Below are positions 54,158 to 64,000 of a DNA stretch of 64,000 bases, piece after piece (positions within the stretch are counted from its first letter, which is position 1; each line of letters opens with the position of its first letter). The notes under the pieces are model-generated. The model saw only the letters and a program-made list of their open reading frames with translations. It was not told where the DNA came from and searched no databases. The stretch is from Collybia mongolica (lineage: Eukaryota; Basidiomycota; Agaricomycetes; Agaricales; Clitocybaceae). Location: the NCBI GenBank assembly GCA_013420905.1, contig JAAXNY010000005.1, positions 3,224,001 to 3,288,000 on the forward strand, read 5' to 3'. The translations under genes were made by a program, and so were the position numbers.

Positions 54158-55112
54158 GACAGCACAGAACAACACGAAGGTTGTACGTTAAACGATTGTA
54201 TCGTTAACGTTGATATGAAATAGACTCAAGATTCGCAATGCCAGCACGAGAGCAACTTCGTTCATGATTTCATTTGATGCTCAAATGAATTTCTCCGTCT
54301 ATATACATAACATGTCAGTGCCGTGCTCAAATTTCTCCATAGTTCTAGCGAGGAAAATGCTGGCAGTCCACCCCTCTCTCGTGAGAAGCATAATCCGTCG
54401 ACATATCTCGTGTCAAGATGTAGATATGATGTATATCCGTATATATGATGGCGCCCGTCCAGGAGGAAGATGGAGAACGATGGCGAAAACGGGCCAAGGA
54501 AAGCGGCAATGAGGAATTACTCTATATAAAAAGTGGTGATTATCACTACCAATCTCTTTATACATCAACAGAACGCGGAACAAGCTTTCTTTCATGTATC
54601 GACAAACACGTTTCGTCCCCAGTCGAGTCAGATGATTCAGATCCCAACAGCAAGGAAAGCGAGATACGCATCGTAGGCAAAATAGTGAGTGATAATAAGA
54701 TTCGGCGATTTTACAAGTACATACAACGGTCATTCACAAATTTCTTTCATTCATGAAGTTGATATCGGCCATGTGGGGCGCGCGCAGATGACGCGACGTG
54801 ACACATATCTGGGAATTCACTGGCACCAAACTTGTTTTCCAGTCTCTAGGGAAAAGGTGAAGTACCGGGGTAAACGTAACCAACGAGGAGCAAGTACATA
54901 AATAATTTACATTCGTCTACGTAGCGTCCAATGAAGTAAGCGCAGTGTCCTTAAACAACCATGAAGTATTGTCTTCCGTTTGACCATATTACACATCCTC
55001 CGTCCGCATCTGCGCGTGAACATTGTGGATATGTACTATGTCCCTTTCCCTGTTCGCTGACCCCATGTAGATAATATGGCGTATATAATAATGCTGATAC
55101 GTCAAGACAATG
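54158..55112. other. Intergenic, 955 bases, no gene seen
   Basis: Promoter side of the membrane-synthase gene and 3' flank of the membrane protein at 55113. Frames at 54264..54512 and 54445..54756 lack any recognisable feature. Confidence 0.5.
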
Positions 55113-55820
55113 TTATCCATTCGGTAGATTGGGTGAGTGCGAAGGTTGGGGCATTAACACCTCGAGTGACACTCTCCTGATGACCGGAGAACTCGGGGGA
55201 CTCGCGGAAGGCACTTGGGCGTAGTTGGTCGTGTTTGTTTGGGCCGTTGGCGCCGGTGGGGGAGGTTCTATAGCGGAAATGTAGGAAGGAGGTCGTGGAA
55301 GATAAGGAGGGGCTGGGTCGTCGATGGACGCGCGCCTTCGAGCAAGAGGGTTGCGCTCCAGGTCCTCTAATTCTTGCTGAAGACGATATCTATTGACCAC
55401 GCCCATTACTCGATCATGACTTGGTGTCCTCTTATAACTGTAGCAACACCGTAGCAAGCATACAAGAACCCCAAAAATGATAATACCGCATAGAACTTCG
55501 AAGAATATTATGATGGGTTTTTGCTGCCGGGATTGACGGTGACCCCTTGGGGGTCCACCCCTAGAGTCTGGTCCTCTACCCTTCGCGAGAGTGGGCTCTG
55601 CGGGTGGTCGGTTGTAAGTGATGGGAGTCGGGACAAGAAAAGTTGTTAAGACGTGGGGATTACGTGAGAGCGTTGAGATAGGGTGTTGTGATGCACTGGC
55701 AAAGCCACGAATACTACTGGGAGCTGCGACGCTACCTGTCCGTGTGGAATTTGAAAGAATGGGCGTGTTCGATGACGTTGGTATAGCCTGTGCAAGTGCT
55801 CTTGGGAAAATCAGGAACAT
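55113..55820 (-). CDS. Single-pass membrane protein with Ser/Thr-rich ectodomain and PPxY-like tail
   Basis: An intronless 235-residue ORF. The start MFLIFPRALAQAIPTSS is a short signal sequence. A Ser/Thr/Pro-rich ectodomain of ~100 residues has likely N-glycosylation at NSTR. One strong transmembrane helix follows (PIIIFFEVLCGIIIFGVLVC) near residues 102-122, capped by RCCYSYKR. The cytosolic tail carries APPYLPRPPSYISAIEPPPP, two PPxY-type motifs that in other proteins bind WW domains of Rsp5/Nedd4 ligases. The layout resembles fungal cell-wall stress sensors or arrestin-linked adaptors, but no family was recognised. It shares a 519-base upstream region with RIB1. Confidence 0.68.
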   Translation of the reverse strand: MFLIFPRALAQAIPTSSNTPILSNSTRTGSVAAPSSIRGFASASQHPISTLSRNPHVLTTFLVPTPITYNRPPAEPTLAKGRGPDSRGGPPRGHRQSRQQKPIIIFFEVLCGIIIFGVLVCLLRCCYSYKRTPSHDRVMGVVNRYRLQQELEDLERNPLARRRASIDDPAPPYLPRPPSYISAIEPPPPAPTAQTNTTNYAQVPSASPPSSPVIRRVSLEVLMPQPSHSPNLPNG

Positions 55821-56339
55821 TTTTTCGGAAGAATGTGATCAGCTTACTGGGAAAATGAATAAAGCATTAATAAGGTGTGCAGCATCAGACGCATTCCGGC
55901 CGCAAGACTAGCAAATCAAAAGTCACAGTGTTTAATCCATGGTACACCACTCGAACTCCTTAAAGTCGTGCGCTTTGGTCATAGGGCGGCTGAGAAAAAA
56001 AGGAAATGGGAAGAAAAACCGAAGACTTACTAGTTGTCTGAGTGCTACACGAGGTAAGTACTGCAGGCACAGTTCCACGGTTGCCTGGCAGTCGCAAAGC
56101 CGCAGAAGGGTCGAAATTTGCCGACCTGTCACGTGCCTCTGCACGTGCTTACGTGATCGGAGTGATCAAGCTTTCTAATAACCGGCAGAAATTTGGGCAT
56201 GTGAATGGATTCCACTGACAAACTTTTTGGAAAGTCTTCTGACAAGTAACGATCTCTTCCGTACATAAACTCTTGCTGACCAAAGTTCTATATTCCCAAT
56301 CCTTCTCACCGTCTCTCCTTTCACTCACGGCCTATAACT

Positions 56340-57857
56340 ATGTCCACAGACATCCTCCAGCGCCATTTCCCAGCTTCCGGCCACCATGACCCCGATGCTG
56401 ATGCAGCTTTGCTTGATATTCTAACTGGTCCAACTCTCCCCACAAGAAAGTCTTTTGCCCGACGGGATGCTGCACTCGATCCGCTGCTTATCGCTGCAGC
56501 TGCTGCATCCGGGCCTAATGTTACCCGAAATCACTACCACCACGACTTCTTCCCCGGAGTAATGCTTCCCGAAGGAGAGGGGTCTTGGGATTGGACAAAA
56601 TGGAGCGGGGAGGATGCCAGTAAGAAGTCTGAGCGCAAGCGACTTACCTATGTGAGCCGCCAAGCCCCTAGGAGGCAACGTCTGCGTGATATTGCTTCCC
56701 AGGAGAGCAAAGAGAACGACCCACTAGAGCGTGAGATGGAAGCACTCCAAATAGCGGACAACCTCCCCTCTACTCCCAAGAAGCGTAAATCCTTGACCGC
56801 TGAGGGGAAGTTTCGGCCGAAGAACTCGGTTGAAGCGGAGTGTACAACGCCTCTACAATCGCCGCCGGCTACCGTCGACGTTAAATGTATGGCCCGCACA
56901 CGCATTCCCACCCCTCATGGATCGGCATTCCTTCATCTTTACCACAACACCCGCGACGCTAAAGAGCATCTCGCCATTGTCATTGATCCCGCTCAGTTCT
57001 CCGAGAACACCGGAGCAATTTCGGCGCCTCCCATCCGCTCGAGGAGCCTGGATGCGGTATGGGATGGTGAAACTAAGATGGACCGTATCACTCGGGGGGC
57101 TTATGTCGGACGGCTTTCCCCGACATCACAGTGCGCGTCTGACCCAGCAGCACCAGTCCCCAAACTCATCAACGAAATCCCATCTCCACTCATCCGTATT
57201 CACTCGGAATGTTTCACCGGTGAAACAGTAGGTAGCATGCGCTGCGACTGTGGTGAACAGCTTGACGAAGCCATTCGACTTATCTCGCAGTCCATTTCTG
57301 TTCCTTCCCCATCCCCGTTGACCGGCCCCACCATAATCCCGGGGCGTGGTGTCGTTGTGTATCTTCGACAAGAGGGCCGAGGTATCGGTCTTCTGTCAAA
57401 GATCCGCGCCTATAACTTGCAAGATATAGGCCACGATACTGTCACCGCGAATCTCATGCTTGGGCATCAGGCTGACGAGCGTGGCTACGAAATTGCTGGT
57501 GCTATCCTGCGGGATTTAGGTCTTGGGGATAATAACCCCTTGAGTGAGGGTGTGCGTGTCCTTACCAACAATCCCGACAAAGTTCAGGCGTTGCAGACAG
57601 AAGGTGTGAGGGTTGTCGAACGCGTGCCGATGATACCACGAAGTTGGCAAAAGCGACAATCGCAAATAGAAACGAAGCCGCCGCCTGTAGAGTCATTACC
57701 CACCTCGGCGGTGAATGCGAAGCAGGAGGATGAAGAGGGGACAACAGGTGTTACACGGATAGGAGGGAAAGCAGTGTATGGGGAAGATCTCGACAAGTAC
57801 CTGCGAACGAAGGTCTTGAGAATGGGTCATATATTGCCTTTGTGGATGGATGAGTGA
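56340..57857 (+). CDS. RIB1: GTP cyclohydrolase II (riboflavin synthesis)
   Basis: An intronless 505-residue ORF starting MSTDILQRHFPASGHHDPDA. The catalytic domain fills the C-terminal ~300 residues: PLIRIHSECFTGETVGSMRC with DCGEQLDEAI (Zn-binding Cys triad C...CDC), VVVYLRQEGRGIGLLSKIRA, YNLQDIGHDTVTANLMLGHQ with DERGYEIAGAIL, and VRVLTNNPDKVQALQTEGV. It opens GTP to 2,5-diamino-6-ribosylamino-pyrimidinone phosphate, the first committed step to riboflavin. The first ~190 residues are a fungal extension with low-complexity, basic and SP/TP sites (DNLPSTPKKRKSLT), and a long Ser/Pro insert sits between the two halves of the Zn region. The start is supported by context (CTATGTCC). Confidence 0.93.
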   Translation: MSTDILQRHFPASGHHDPDADAALLDILTGPTLPTRKSFARRDAALDPLLIAAAAASGPNVTRNHYHHDFFPGVMLPEGEGSWDWTKWSGEDASKKSERKRLTYVSRQAPRRQRLRDIASQESKENDPLEREMEALQIADNLPSTPKKRKSLTAEGKFRPKNSVEAECTTPLQSPPATVDVKCMARTRIPTPHGSAFLHLYHNTRDAKEHLAIVIDPAQFSENTGAISAPPIRSRSLDAVWDGETKMDRITRGAYVGRLSPTSQCASDPAAPVPKLINEIPSPLIRIHSECFTGETVGSMRCDCGEQLDEAIRLISQSISVPSPSPLTGPTIIPGRGVVVYLRQEGRGIGLLSKIRAYNLQDIGHDTVTANLMLGHQADERGYEIAGAILRDLGLGDNNPLSEGVRVLTNNPDKVQALQTEGVRVVERVPMIPRSWQKRQSQIETKPPPVESLPTSAVNAKQEDEEGTTGVTRIGGKAVYGEDLDKYLRTKVLRMGHILPLWMDE

Positions 57858-58414
57858 GTATATCGCGGATAAAGAGGTTTTGGATCACATATCATTGTAG
57901 GAATTTCTTAGACGCAGCATATTCTTATATTACTATATCATTTATCCAGACTTTAAGGTCTTCTTTAATTAAAAGGCCTGAACATATTGCTAAAAATACG
58001 GGTGGCAGTGCTCAAAGTTGTGTGATGGCGCCCATGATATACTTGGCAATGTCCTCCAAACTGTCGATCAACTTCTCTTCAAACATGTTGATGATCGCTA
58101 TCTGCAATTGCTTCACTTAGGGTATTAAAAATCGTTCCGTTGTGATCAACGAGCAACTTGCCCAATGTGTGTATCTGGGATAGACAAATACTTGGTACCG
58201 CTTGAATTGTCGTGATCGCCAAGGTTTCCTTTGGCTTGGGTCCCTGGTCATTGGACCAGAATGGCCACGCGTGGCGCGATTGTCGTGCTTAGGCCAAGCC
58301 CGCGACTGGAACTGTCTTTCATCACTCCATTTTCTCTTCACTTCATATTCAAGGTCGCACTGTGCTGCGGCCCCCCACTCGCTCTTTACCTGTTCCACCA
58401 CCCGGTTTGATACT
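57858..58414. other. Intergenic, 557 bases
   Basis: 3' flank of RIB1 and promoter of the GH17 gene. Nothing else was seen. Confidence 0.5.
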
Positions 58415-60271
58415 ATGGCCTACCCATCAGAATACCAAAATTTAGGTCCCAACTCCTTTGAGAAGGGTGCAGCCAAAAAACGGCGGTCGAAATGGATTGT
58501 GCGTGTCACCCGTGCTCGCTCAAACAGGCCGCTCTGACACCTTGAACTCCAGGTCATTGGGAGTATACTTGCTCTCTTGGTTTTGATAGCAGGCGGTGTT
58601 GCGGCTGGTATAATTATTTCCAATAACAACAAGAAGGCTCCTGGCTCTTCAGGCGGCAAGAACAGCCCCACCAATGACCCCAGCATATTTACGAAGGATT
58701 CAAGGTTACATAAATCATTCTATGGTATGGCATACACCCCGGAAGGCTCCATGTTCCCAGAGTGCGGCAACTCATTGGGTGTGTGTTCATACATTTCCAC
58801 CGACAACCCGTCTTATTCCGAGTACTTGTGTAGAAAATGTTATCAAGGATATCCAGGTACGATTAATTCAAAAGATTTGCCTATCCTATATACTTAAAAC
58901 GATCAGCTTTTGTCCCAACTAACTACTCGTGTGCGGCTCTATGGCGCCGACTGCAACCAGACGGCGCTTGTTGTGAGTTACGATCCTGATATAATCACCT
59001 GAACCGAATGACACAATGTTAATCAGCTGGAAGCAATCAAACAAACGAAAGTCGACATAGAGGTGTTTGTTGGAAACTATGTCTTACCAGAAGACAACGA
59101 GCCCTATGTTAGGCAGCGCGATATCATTAAGAATGCCATTCAGACATACGGGACTGACCACATTGCGGGAGTTACCGTTGGAAATGAATTCATGCTCAAG
59201 TATGCGCTCGACTTATAATCGTCAATCGTTACCTTACCTTAGCACTCCCACAGCTACCTCACTGCTCGCGAAGACAATGACCCTAATGGCGTGAACGGAC
59301 AAGCAGGTGATTTATTACTGTGCCTTGCATTCTAGAAAGTTTAATGGACTGACTGTGACAAAGGTGCCGCTATCCTCAAAGCTGACATTGAAGATACACG
59401 GGCCATGCTCGCTAGCCTTGGTTTGACCAAGGACATCCCTGTGGGTAACTCAGATGCTGGCAGTTTCTTCAGTACCGAAGTCCTGAGTTCCGTCGACTAC
59501 GGCGTATGTCTTTGGCGCTTCTCATTTCACCTCCACACATGACTAAAGTTATGTGGTCCTAGTTATCCAACGTGCATGCCTGGTTTGCAAACACAACTGT
59601 GGAAGCCGCCGCCGACTGGGTCAACGCTTTCTTCGAGGAGGCCAATGTGAAACCTGCAGCGCTTTTGCCCAACCAAGTAAGTTCTGCGTCAAAACATCTC
59701 CTCGACCTACCCATTAATGTGTATGATAGCCGAAGATGTACATTGCTGAGACGGGTTGGCCGACGGTGCGAATACCTCTATGTTTACTTTATATGCTTTT
59801 TTGATGTTTTTCCCTTAGAAATCTTCCGATGCAGGAAACGCCAACAATGGTGCATCTGATGCATCTGTAGCTGGGCTTCAAACCTTTATGGATACGTTCG
59901 TTTGCCAAGCGAATACTGCTGGTGTCCCCTATTTCTTCTTTGAGGTGAGTTTATTGGAAAGCTATTTCATTCTATCACTGACAATACCCTGTAGTTCTTT
60001 GACGAGGGATGGAAGGCACGTACCGAATTGTATCATAGTATTTTGTGACTAACACACTCGTAAACAGGATATCCAATTTGGCGGAGTTGAAGTATGTATC
60101 ACTGATGGTTTTCATGCTTCGTTGACTAACAACAATTTCCAGGGGTGGTGGGGTCTCTTCAATGCAGAGTGAGTATCTTCTACAGATCAATTCGTATCAC
60201 TGTCACCAACTCTATTTTTCTATAGCCGGACCCTCAAGGACTTGATAATACCCGATTGCCCGTCGCCTTGA
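58415..60271 (+). CDS. Membrane-anchored glucan endo-1,3-beta-glucosidase (GH17)
   Basis: A plus-strand gene with about ten introns, starting MAYPSEYQNLGPNSFEKGAA and KKRRSKWI. A type II signal anchor follows (VIGSILALLVLIAGGVAAGI), so the enzyme should face the wall from the plasma membrane. Then come a Ser/Gly/Asn linker and the GH17 barrel: LHKSFYGMAYTPEGSMFPEC, TTRVRLYGADCNQTALVLEA, VDIEVFVGNYVLPEDN, HIAGVTVGNEFML (acid/base Glu in GNE), AMLASLGLTKDIPVGNSDAG, NVHAWFANTTVEAAADWVNA, MYIAETGWPT (nucleophile Glu), GVPYFFFEFFDEGWKD and GGVEGWWGLFNADRTLKDL. It hydrolyses beta-1,3-glucan during wall remodelling. Two exons near 60010-60170 are very small. Confidence 0.92.
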
Positions 60272-60630
60272 TTTTTTGCCCTTCCGCTTTTCGCTCATGC
60301 ATTGTACGACTGAAGTTATTTATTCACCGTCAGTGGATCATTCAAATCTCTATACTATATCTACATCTGTTTGGAATTTCTCGCCTGTCGAGCACTTTCA
60401 AGTGAACTGGACACAATCGTAGTATCCCTTTGATGTACATGATATCTCTGCCTGTTTATGCACACTCTCTTTGATTGACGTATTGGAGCTCACTGTTACC
60501 GACTCGGACTTGGACCAATCTCAATTACGTAAACCTTTGCTCTTGCCACTGAACTCGAGTTGTCGACAATTTGTCGAATTTGAAGAGCCTGTGAACGAGA
60601 TATCATCTCAATCTTTTCTCATTATCGTCC
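60272..60630. other. Intergenic, 359 bases
   Basis: 3' flank of the GH17 gene and promoter of VPS17. Nothing else was seen. Confidence 0.5.
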
Positions 60631-62927
60631 ATGTTTGACCCTCTGAGCTCAACGGCTTCCGTCTTCGCTGCTGACGACAACGAGACCCCTCCATGGCCCA
60701 CAACTCCATATTCAGCTCATTCTCCCATTCCCAACCTTCGCCGGGCCTCATCGCCCTCTCTATTCGTTCCTCCCATTCCTGATAAAGGTCCAACACCAGG
60801 TCTATATGGAAAGGAACCACAGATATATGGCCAGCCCGATGCGGGGCTTATATCACCCCGGGATACAGTTGGACTTAACGGCGCCAAGTATGAGAAGCCG
60901 GAGCCCTACCTCAGAGTGAGGATTACTGGCCTAGATAGAAACCGAAGAGACATATTGGTCAAATTCGACGCACAGGTAAGTCATGTCCTCAACCAACTCT
61001 ATATTTTCAGCTCACTCCACCACAGACTAATCTTTCCAATTTTACTGGTACCACTTATCGGAATGTGAATCGGTCCTACCTAGAATTCCAACAGTTCTAT
61101 GAGTCCATAATTCACAGCAATCCTCAGACCATCATCCCTGCACTTCCTTTGGCACAGACATCTGCGCCAACCGACGAGGAGGATGACCGACTTGTAAAAA
61201 TCATGCTGCAGAGATGGATAACACGAGTATGTGAGGACCCGATACTGGTACATGATGAAGATATTCGTTCTTTCGTTGAAAATGACTTCGGGTACCAACC
61301 AACGCCCCGTCCTCGCCGAAAAACGTCTTCCGGCTTCGGTCTAATGCGCCGGGGAGTTCCCGACGAGGACGAAGAACTCCAAAGGGCTCGGTTCGAGTTG
61401 ACAAAACTAGAGGGTCAGTTCTTCGATACCGCGAAAGCTGTTGATAAACTCGCGGTTGCTCGAAAATGTGAGCGATAACATATCTTTCATATTGTCTCCA
61501 AATTCAACTATGGCACCACAGCACTTGCGAGCGTGCACATTGAGATGGGGAATAAACTTATCAACGTCGCTACTACTGAAGCTCATCCTCCACTCGGGAA
61601 TGCATTCCGAAAAATTGGGCGGGCGTGGCATAGTGTTGCCGATCTTGATCATGCTCAGGCCATCAGCGAATGTGTTGTGCTTGGAGATTCTTTGGGCTAT
61701 CAGGGAATGAACGCAAGATCCGCTAGGGAGACATTGCTGATGCGTACAGGAGTGCTCGAAGAATATCAAACAGCGGTCAAGACGACGATATCGAAAAGAC
61801 GACAAATCGAGCGACTAAAAGCGAGCTCGAATATAAGGCCTGATCGCGTGGATGAAGCCCTGGAGGACATGGAAGAGGTAGGAAATAAAATTTCCCGTGA
61901 CCCGTCATTTTACTCACTGTAAACTTAGGCCAATAAGTATGAGCAGACACTCGCTAAACGTGCAGAAGGAATATCCCAAAACCTGCACCGAGCTCTCCAA
62001 ACTCACAACCACTACGCTAACGATGATATCACGACTGCTCTGATCGAGCATGCCCGCTCTTCGATCATGTATGAGCGGCAGCTCCTTCGGGAATTGGAAG
62101 CTCTTAGGGTTGATGTCAGCAATGCCGCAAATAAGGTGGTTCCAGCTACCAGTGGGGTACCCAAGCCTACAGTGATTCCGCCGCTGGAAGAATTCAATGA
62201 AATTCCAGTTTCTCACCCCGTACCATCAGCTCCCGTTTCGAACGGCTTCAGAAATCCCCCGCCCCATCTACAAAACCCTCCCCATACATCCCACAACACA
62301 GGTCCTTCACAATATTCCCATCAAGGACACCCTCAGCAGGGACAACCTTCCCGAAATCAGCTCCCTCAAAGTCCTCCAATCCCCTCCCAAGCCCTGTTTC
62401 AAAGGCAGGAACCACTCTCAGCCTCCTCGACTCGCTCGTTCTCCTCCCACTCGAACTCATTTTCTACCCCACCCACTCATACTCAATCCAAGCTCGCAGC
62501 GCCGCCGCAAAGTCCTGGTGCAGGCCCTTCATCCCCTATTCCGAGCCAGATTACATTTGCTAGACCACCTCTCGACGAGCCGCCCCTTGGTGGCCGATTT
62601 GTTGATGGTACTAAATCCATGTTCGTCAACCCAACAAAACCTTCACATCCTCCTCCGGCGCCCGTTTCTGCATCCTCCACATTCGCCTCCGGGCCTCAAC
62701 AGCGCCCTCTGTTGGATAATCCTCTCCACGCTGATCCACTTCGGGGAGGCCTCATCTCTCCGCTTCACGATGCATCTCGAACCAATGGTCAGGCGTCGCA
62801 GAACAATGGTTTTGACCCCTTGGGTCATATCAAACCTCAGCAAATGTCGAGCTCTGTCAGGGTAGCACCCATTAGACCAAGGTTGGACGCGCGCGAAGCA
62901 GCGAGCAAGCTCGCAAACATGTTCTAG
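60631..62927 (+). CDS. VPS17: Retromer sorting nexin VPS17 (PX-BAR)
   Basis: A plus-strand gene with at least three short introns (~60976-61031, ~61469-61520, ~61878-61928). It starts MFDPLSSTASVFAADDNETP. The PX domain begins PEPYLRVRITGLDRNRRDIL and continues TNLSNFTGTTYRNVNRSYLE, FQQFYESIIHSNPQTIIPAL, RLVKIMLQRWITRVCEDPIL and FVENDFGYQPTPRPRRKTSS. The BAR domain has RARFELTKLEGQFFDTAKAV, IEMGNKLINVATTEAHPPLG, FRKIGRAWHSVADLDHAQAI and IEHARSSIMYERQLLRELEA. A long Pro/Ser-rich tail (~250 residues, LPQSPPIPSQALFQRQ) ends DAREAASKLANMF, a short helical terminus. With Vps5 it forms the retromer SNX-BAR dimer on endosomes. Confidence 0.92.
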
Positions 62928-63074
62928 GTGTTTGTTCATGTGTTTTATACCACCATTGCGAAGGAATTACTATAGCTCGTCACTAACTTGGAGTATTAAT
63001 AAAAATGTGGTTACTTCGTCATCGCAATGATTTATCGAGTGAGTAGATATGACCCGACATAGCTAAACTGGGTT

Positions 63075-64000
63075 TTAAAATTGAGCAACGAAAGTATTTC
63101 TCTTCCTCTCATCAATTAAATGGTATCTCTCCTGCCGTCCGTGAACGAACTGCCACGATTGAGTCGCCCTCGACCAGTAAGCATTCTCCTCCTGACGAAA
63201 CCTTAACGTTTCGTTTCGTTCTGAAACAAAATGATACGCATAGAGCTCGATACTATAGTAGGTGTCTGGGAGTAGGGTCAACTCTCCCAGGACAGGTACA
63301 TATTCGGGGAGATTAGTAAATCCTTGTCGATATTTTAATATGCCATATACGCGATTAACTGGAAAAATAGACTCACCCATCACTGCCCCAGCATCATGAC
63401 CCCAGTCACCAATTGGGTGTGAAAATATCTGCCCATCTATAGCTTCCTTCTTCATTTGTGCTAAACACAAGGACAGAACTTCGTTCCCAGTCAGCCCTGG
63501 GCGCATAGTTGCCAATACGATATCCTGCATTTGGTTGCTTTTCCTCATGCCCTCCTTGAGGCTCTCTGGCGCATCAGTTTCGGGTACCAGAGAATCAGTA
63601 CGAAGCACGTAAGCCATGTGCTGGGTATCCGTATTTAATCCCAATGCAGTTATCCCATAATCGATATGAAGTAAGTCCCCCTCTTGAATGATGTTCCGTG
63701 AGCCTTCCCACCCCGGGAAGGAGCTTTCTACTAGGACGGACACTCGGGGTTGGTTCCAGGTCGTGACATTCAAGGTTTGCATTCGTTCACGAAACCACCA
63801 TTCCAAGTCCTTCTGTTATCAAGCAAGAGATAATCTGAAGATTTTAAAAAACATACCTCAGTGGTCGTTAATCCAGGTTCAATCGCCTTGTGTGAAAAAC
63901 CCTCTTCGAGCATAGCCCATACTGTCTCTTGCAACTTTTGATAATAAAACAGCTGCCCGTCCACCCGAGTCGCGACGAACTCTATTGCCAAACGCGGTTC
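63075..64000 (-). CDS. M24-family metallopeptidase (Xaa-Pro peptidase-like), partial
   Basis: The gene enters from the right edge on the minus strand; its 5' part lies outside. Exons give AIEFVATRVDGQLFYYQKLQ, EEGFSHKAIEPGLTTTE, EWWFRERMQTLNVTTWNQPR, VSVLVESSFPGWEGSRN, the first metal Asp in LLHIDYGITALGLNTDTQHM (Asp pair HIDYG and NTDTQH), the His in FSHPIGDWGHDAGAVMG, the Glu in DTYYSIELYAYHFV and the last Glu in LRFRQEENAYW. All five M24 pita-bread ligands are therefore present. The intron at ~63318-63375 joins VMG to FTNLPEYVPVLGE. The protein ends FVAQF. The substrate is not determinable; creatinase/aminopeptidase P relatives are the nearest by layout. Confidence 0.85.

Noticed and set aside
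54264..54756. Overlapping plus-strand frames of 82 and 103 codons
   Set aside because: No splice partners, no recognisable protein features.

Overview
This window is a piece of a filamentous fungal genome, almost certainly a mushroom-forming basidiomycete (Agaricomycetes). It shows dense genes cut by many 45-60 base introns with CTAAC-like branch sites, a core eukaryotic gene set with fungal-specific members (LCL2, deuterolysin, SVP26, RIB1), and a transposon island carrying an alpha-kinase and an integrase-like transposase of a type that is abundant in Agaricomycetes. Nothing prokaryotic is present: no operons and no CRISPR array.

Left part (1-30.7 kb): the 3' end of the RNA polymerase I largest subunit; a KEN-box-bearing disordered protein; LCL2; then two gene-poor blocks (2.6-5.1 and 5.6-8.6 kb) around the splicing gene SF3B6. 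FAL1/eIF4A3 and SF3A3/PRP9 form a divergent pair. They are followed by a synaptojanin-type phosphoinositide phosphatase, a secreted M35 protease, SVP26 divergent from the ESCRT-III gene DID2/CHMP1, a large disordered protein, a mitochondrial CysA/Cys2-type serine acetyltransferase divergent from the ESCRT-III gene VPS60/CHMP5, and an aldehyde dehydrogenase.

Middle (30.7-37.6 kb): an unrecognised, possibly decaying gene, RCC1 (the Ran exchange factor), an unrecognised conserved-looking gene, and a 2-oxoglutarate dioxygenase.

Transposon island (about 37.7-49.2 kb): a gene fragment; a complete 1.6 kb Tc1/mariner element with 211-base inverted repeats and a frameshifted DD34E transposase; a roughly 510 base inverted-repeat element; a 6.2 kb element with inverted repeats over 100 bases long that holds a stop-interrupted integrase-core transposase facing an apparently open alpha-kinase gene with two N-terminal zinc-ribbon modules; and a 461 base Mutator-like MITE with a perfect 9-base target duplication. 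A 25-base inverted identity brackets most of the island. The alpha-kinase-bearing transposon is the most novel-looking item.

Right part (49.4-64 kb): a MATH-BTB protein, a membrane-anchored spermidine-synthase-fold protein, a single-pass membrane protein with PPxY-like motifs, GTP cyclohydrolase II (RIB1), a membrane-anchored GH17 glucanase, the retromer sorting nexin VPS17, and the 3' part of an M24 peptidase.

Two themes recur. Three splicing or exon-junction genes lie within 7 kb, and four endosome or early-secretory genes (SVP26, DID2, VPS60, VPS17) lie in the window. Three introns use a GC-AG boundary with the same GCAAGT donor.
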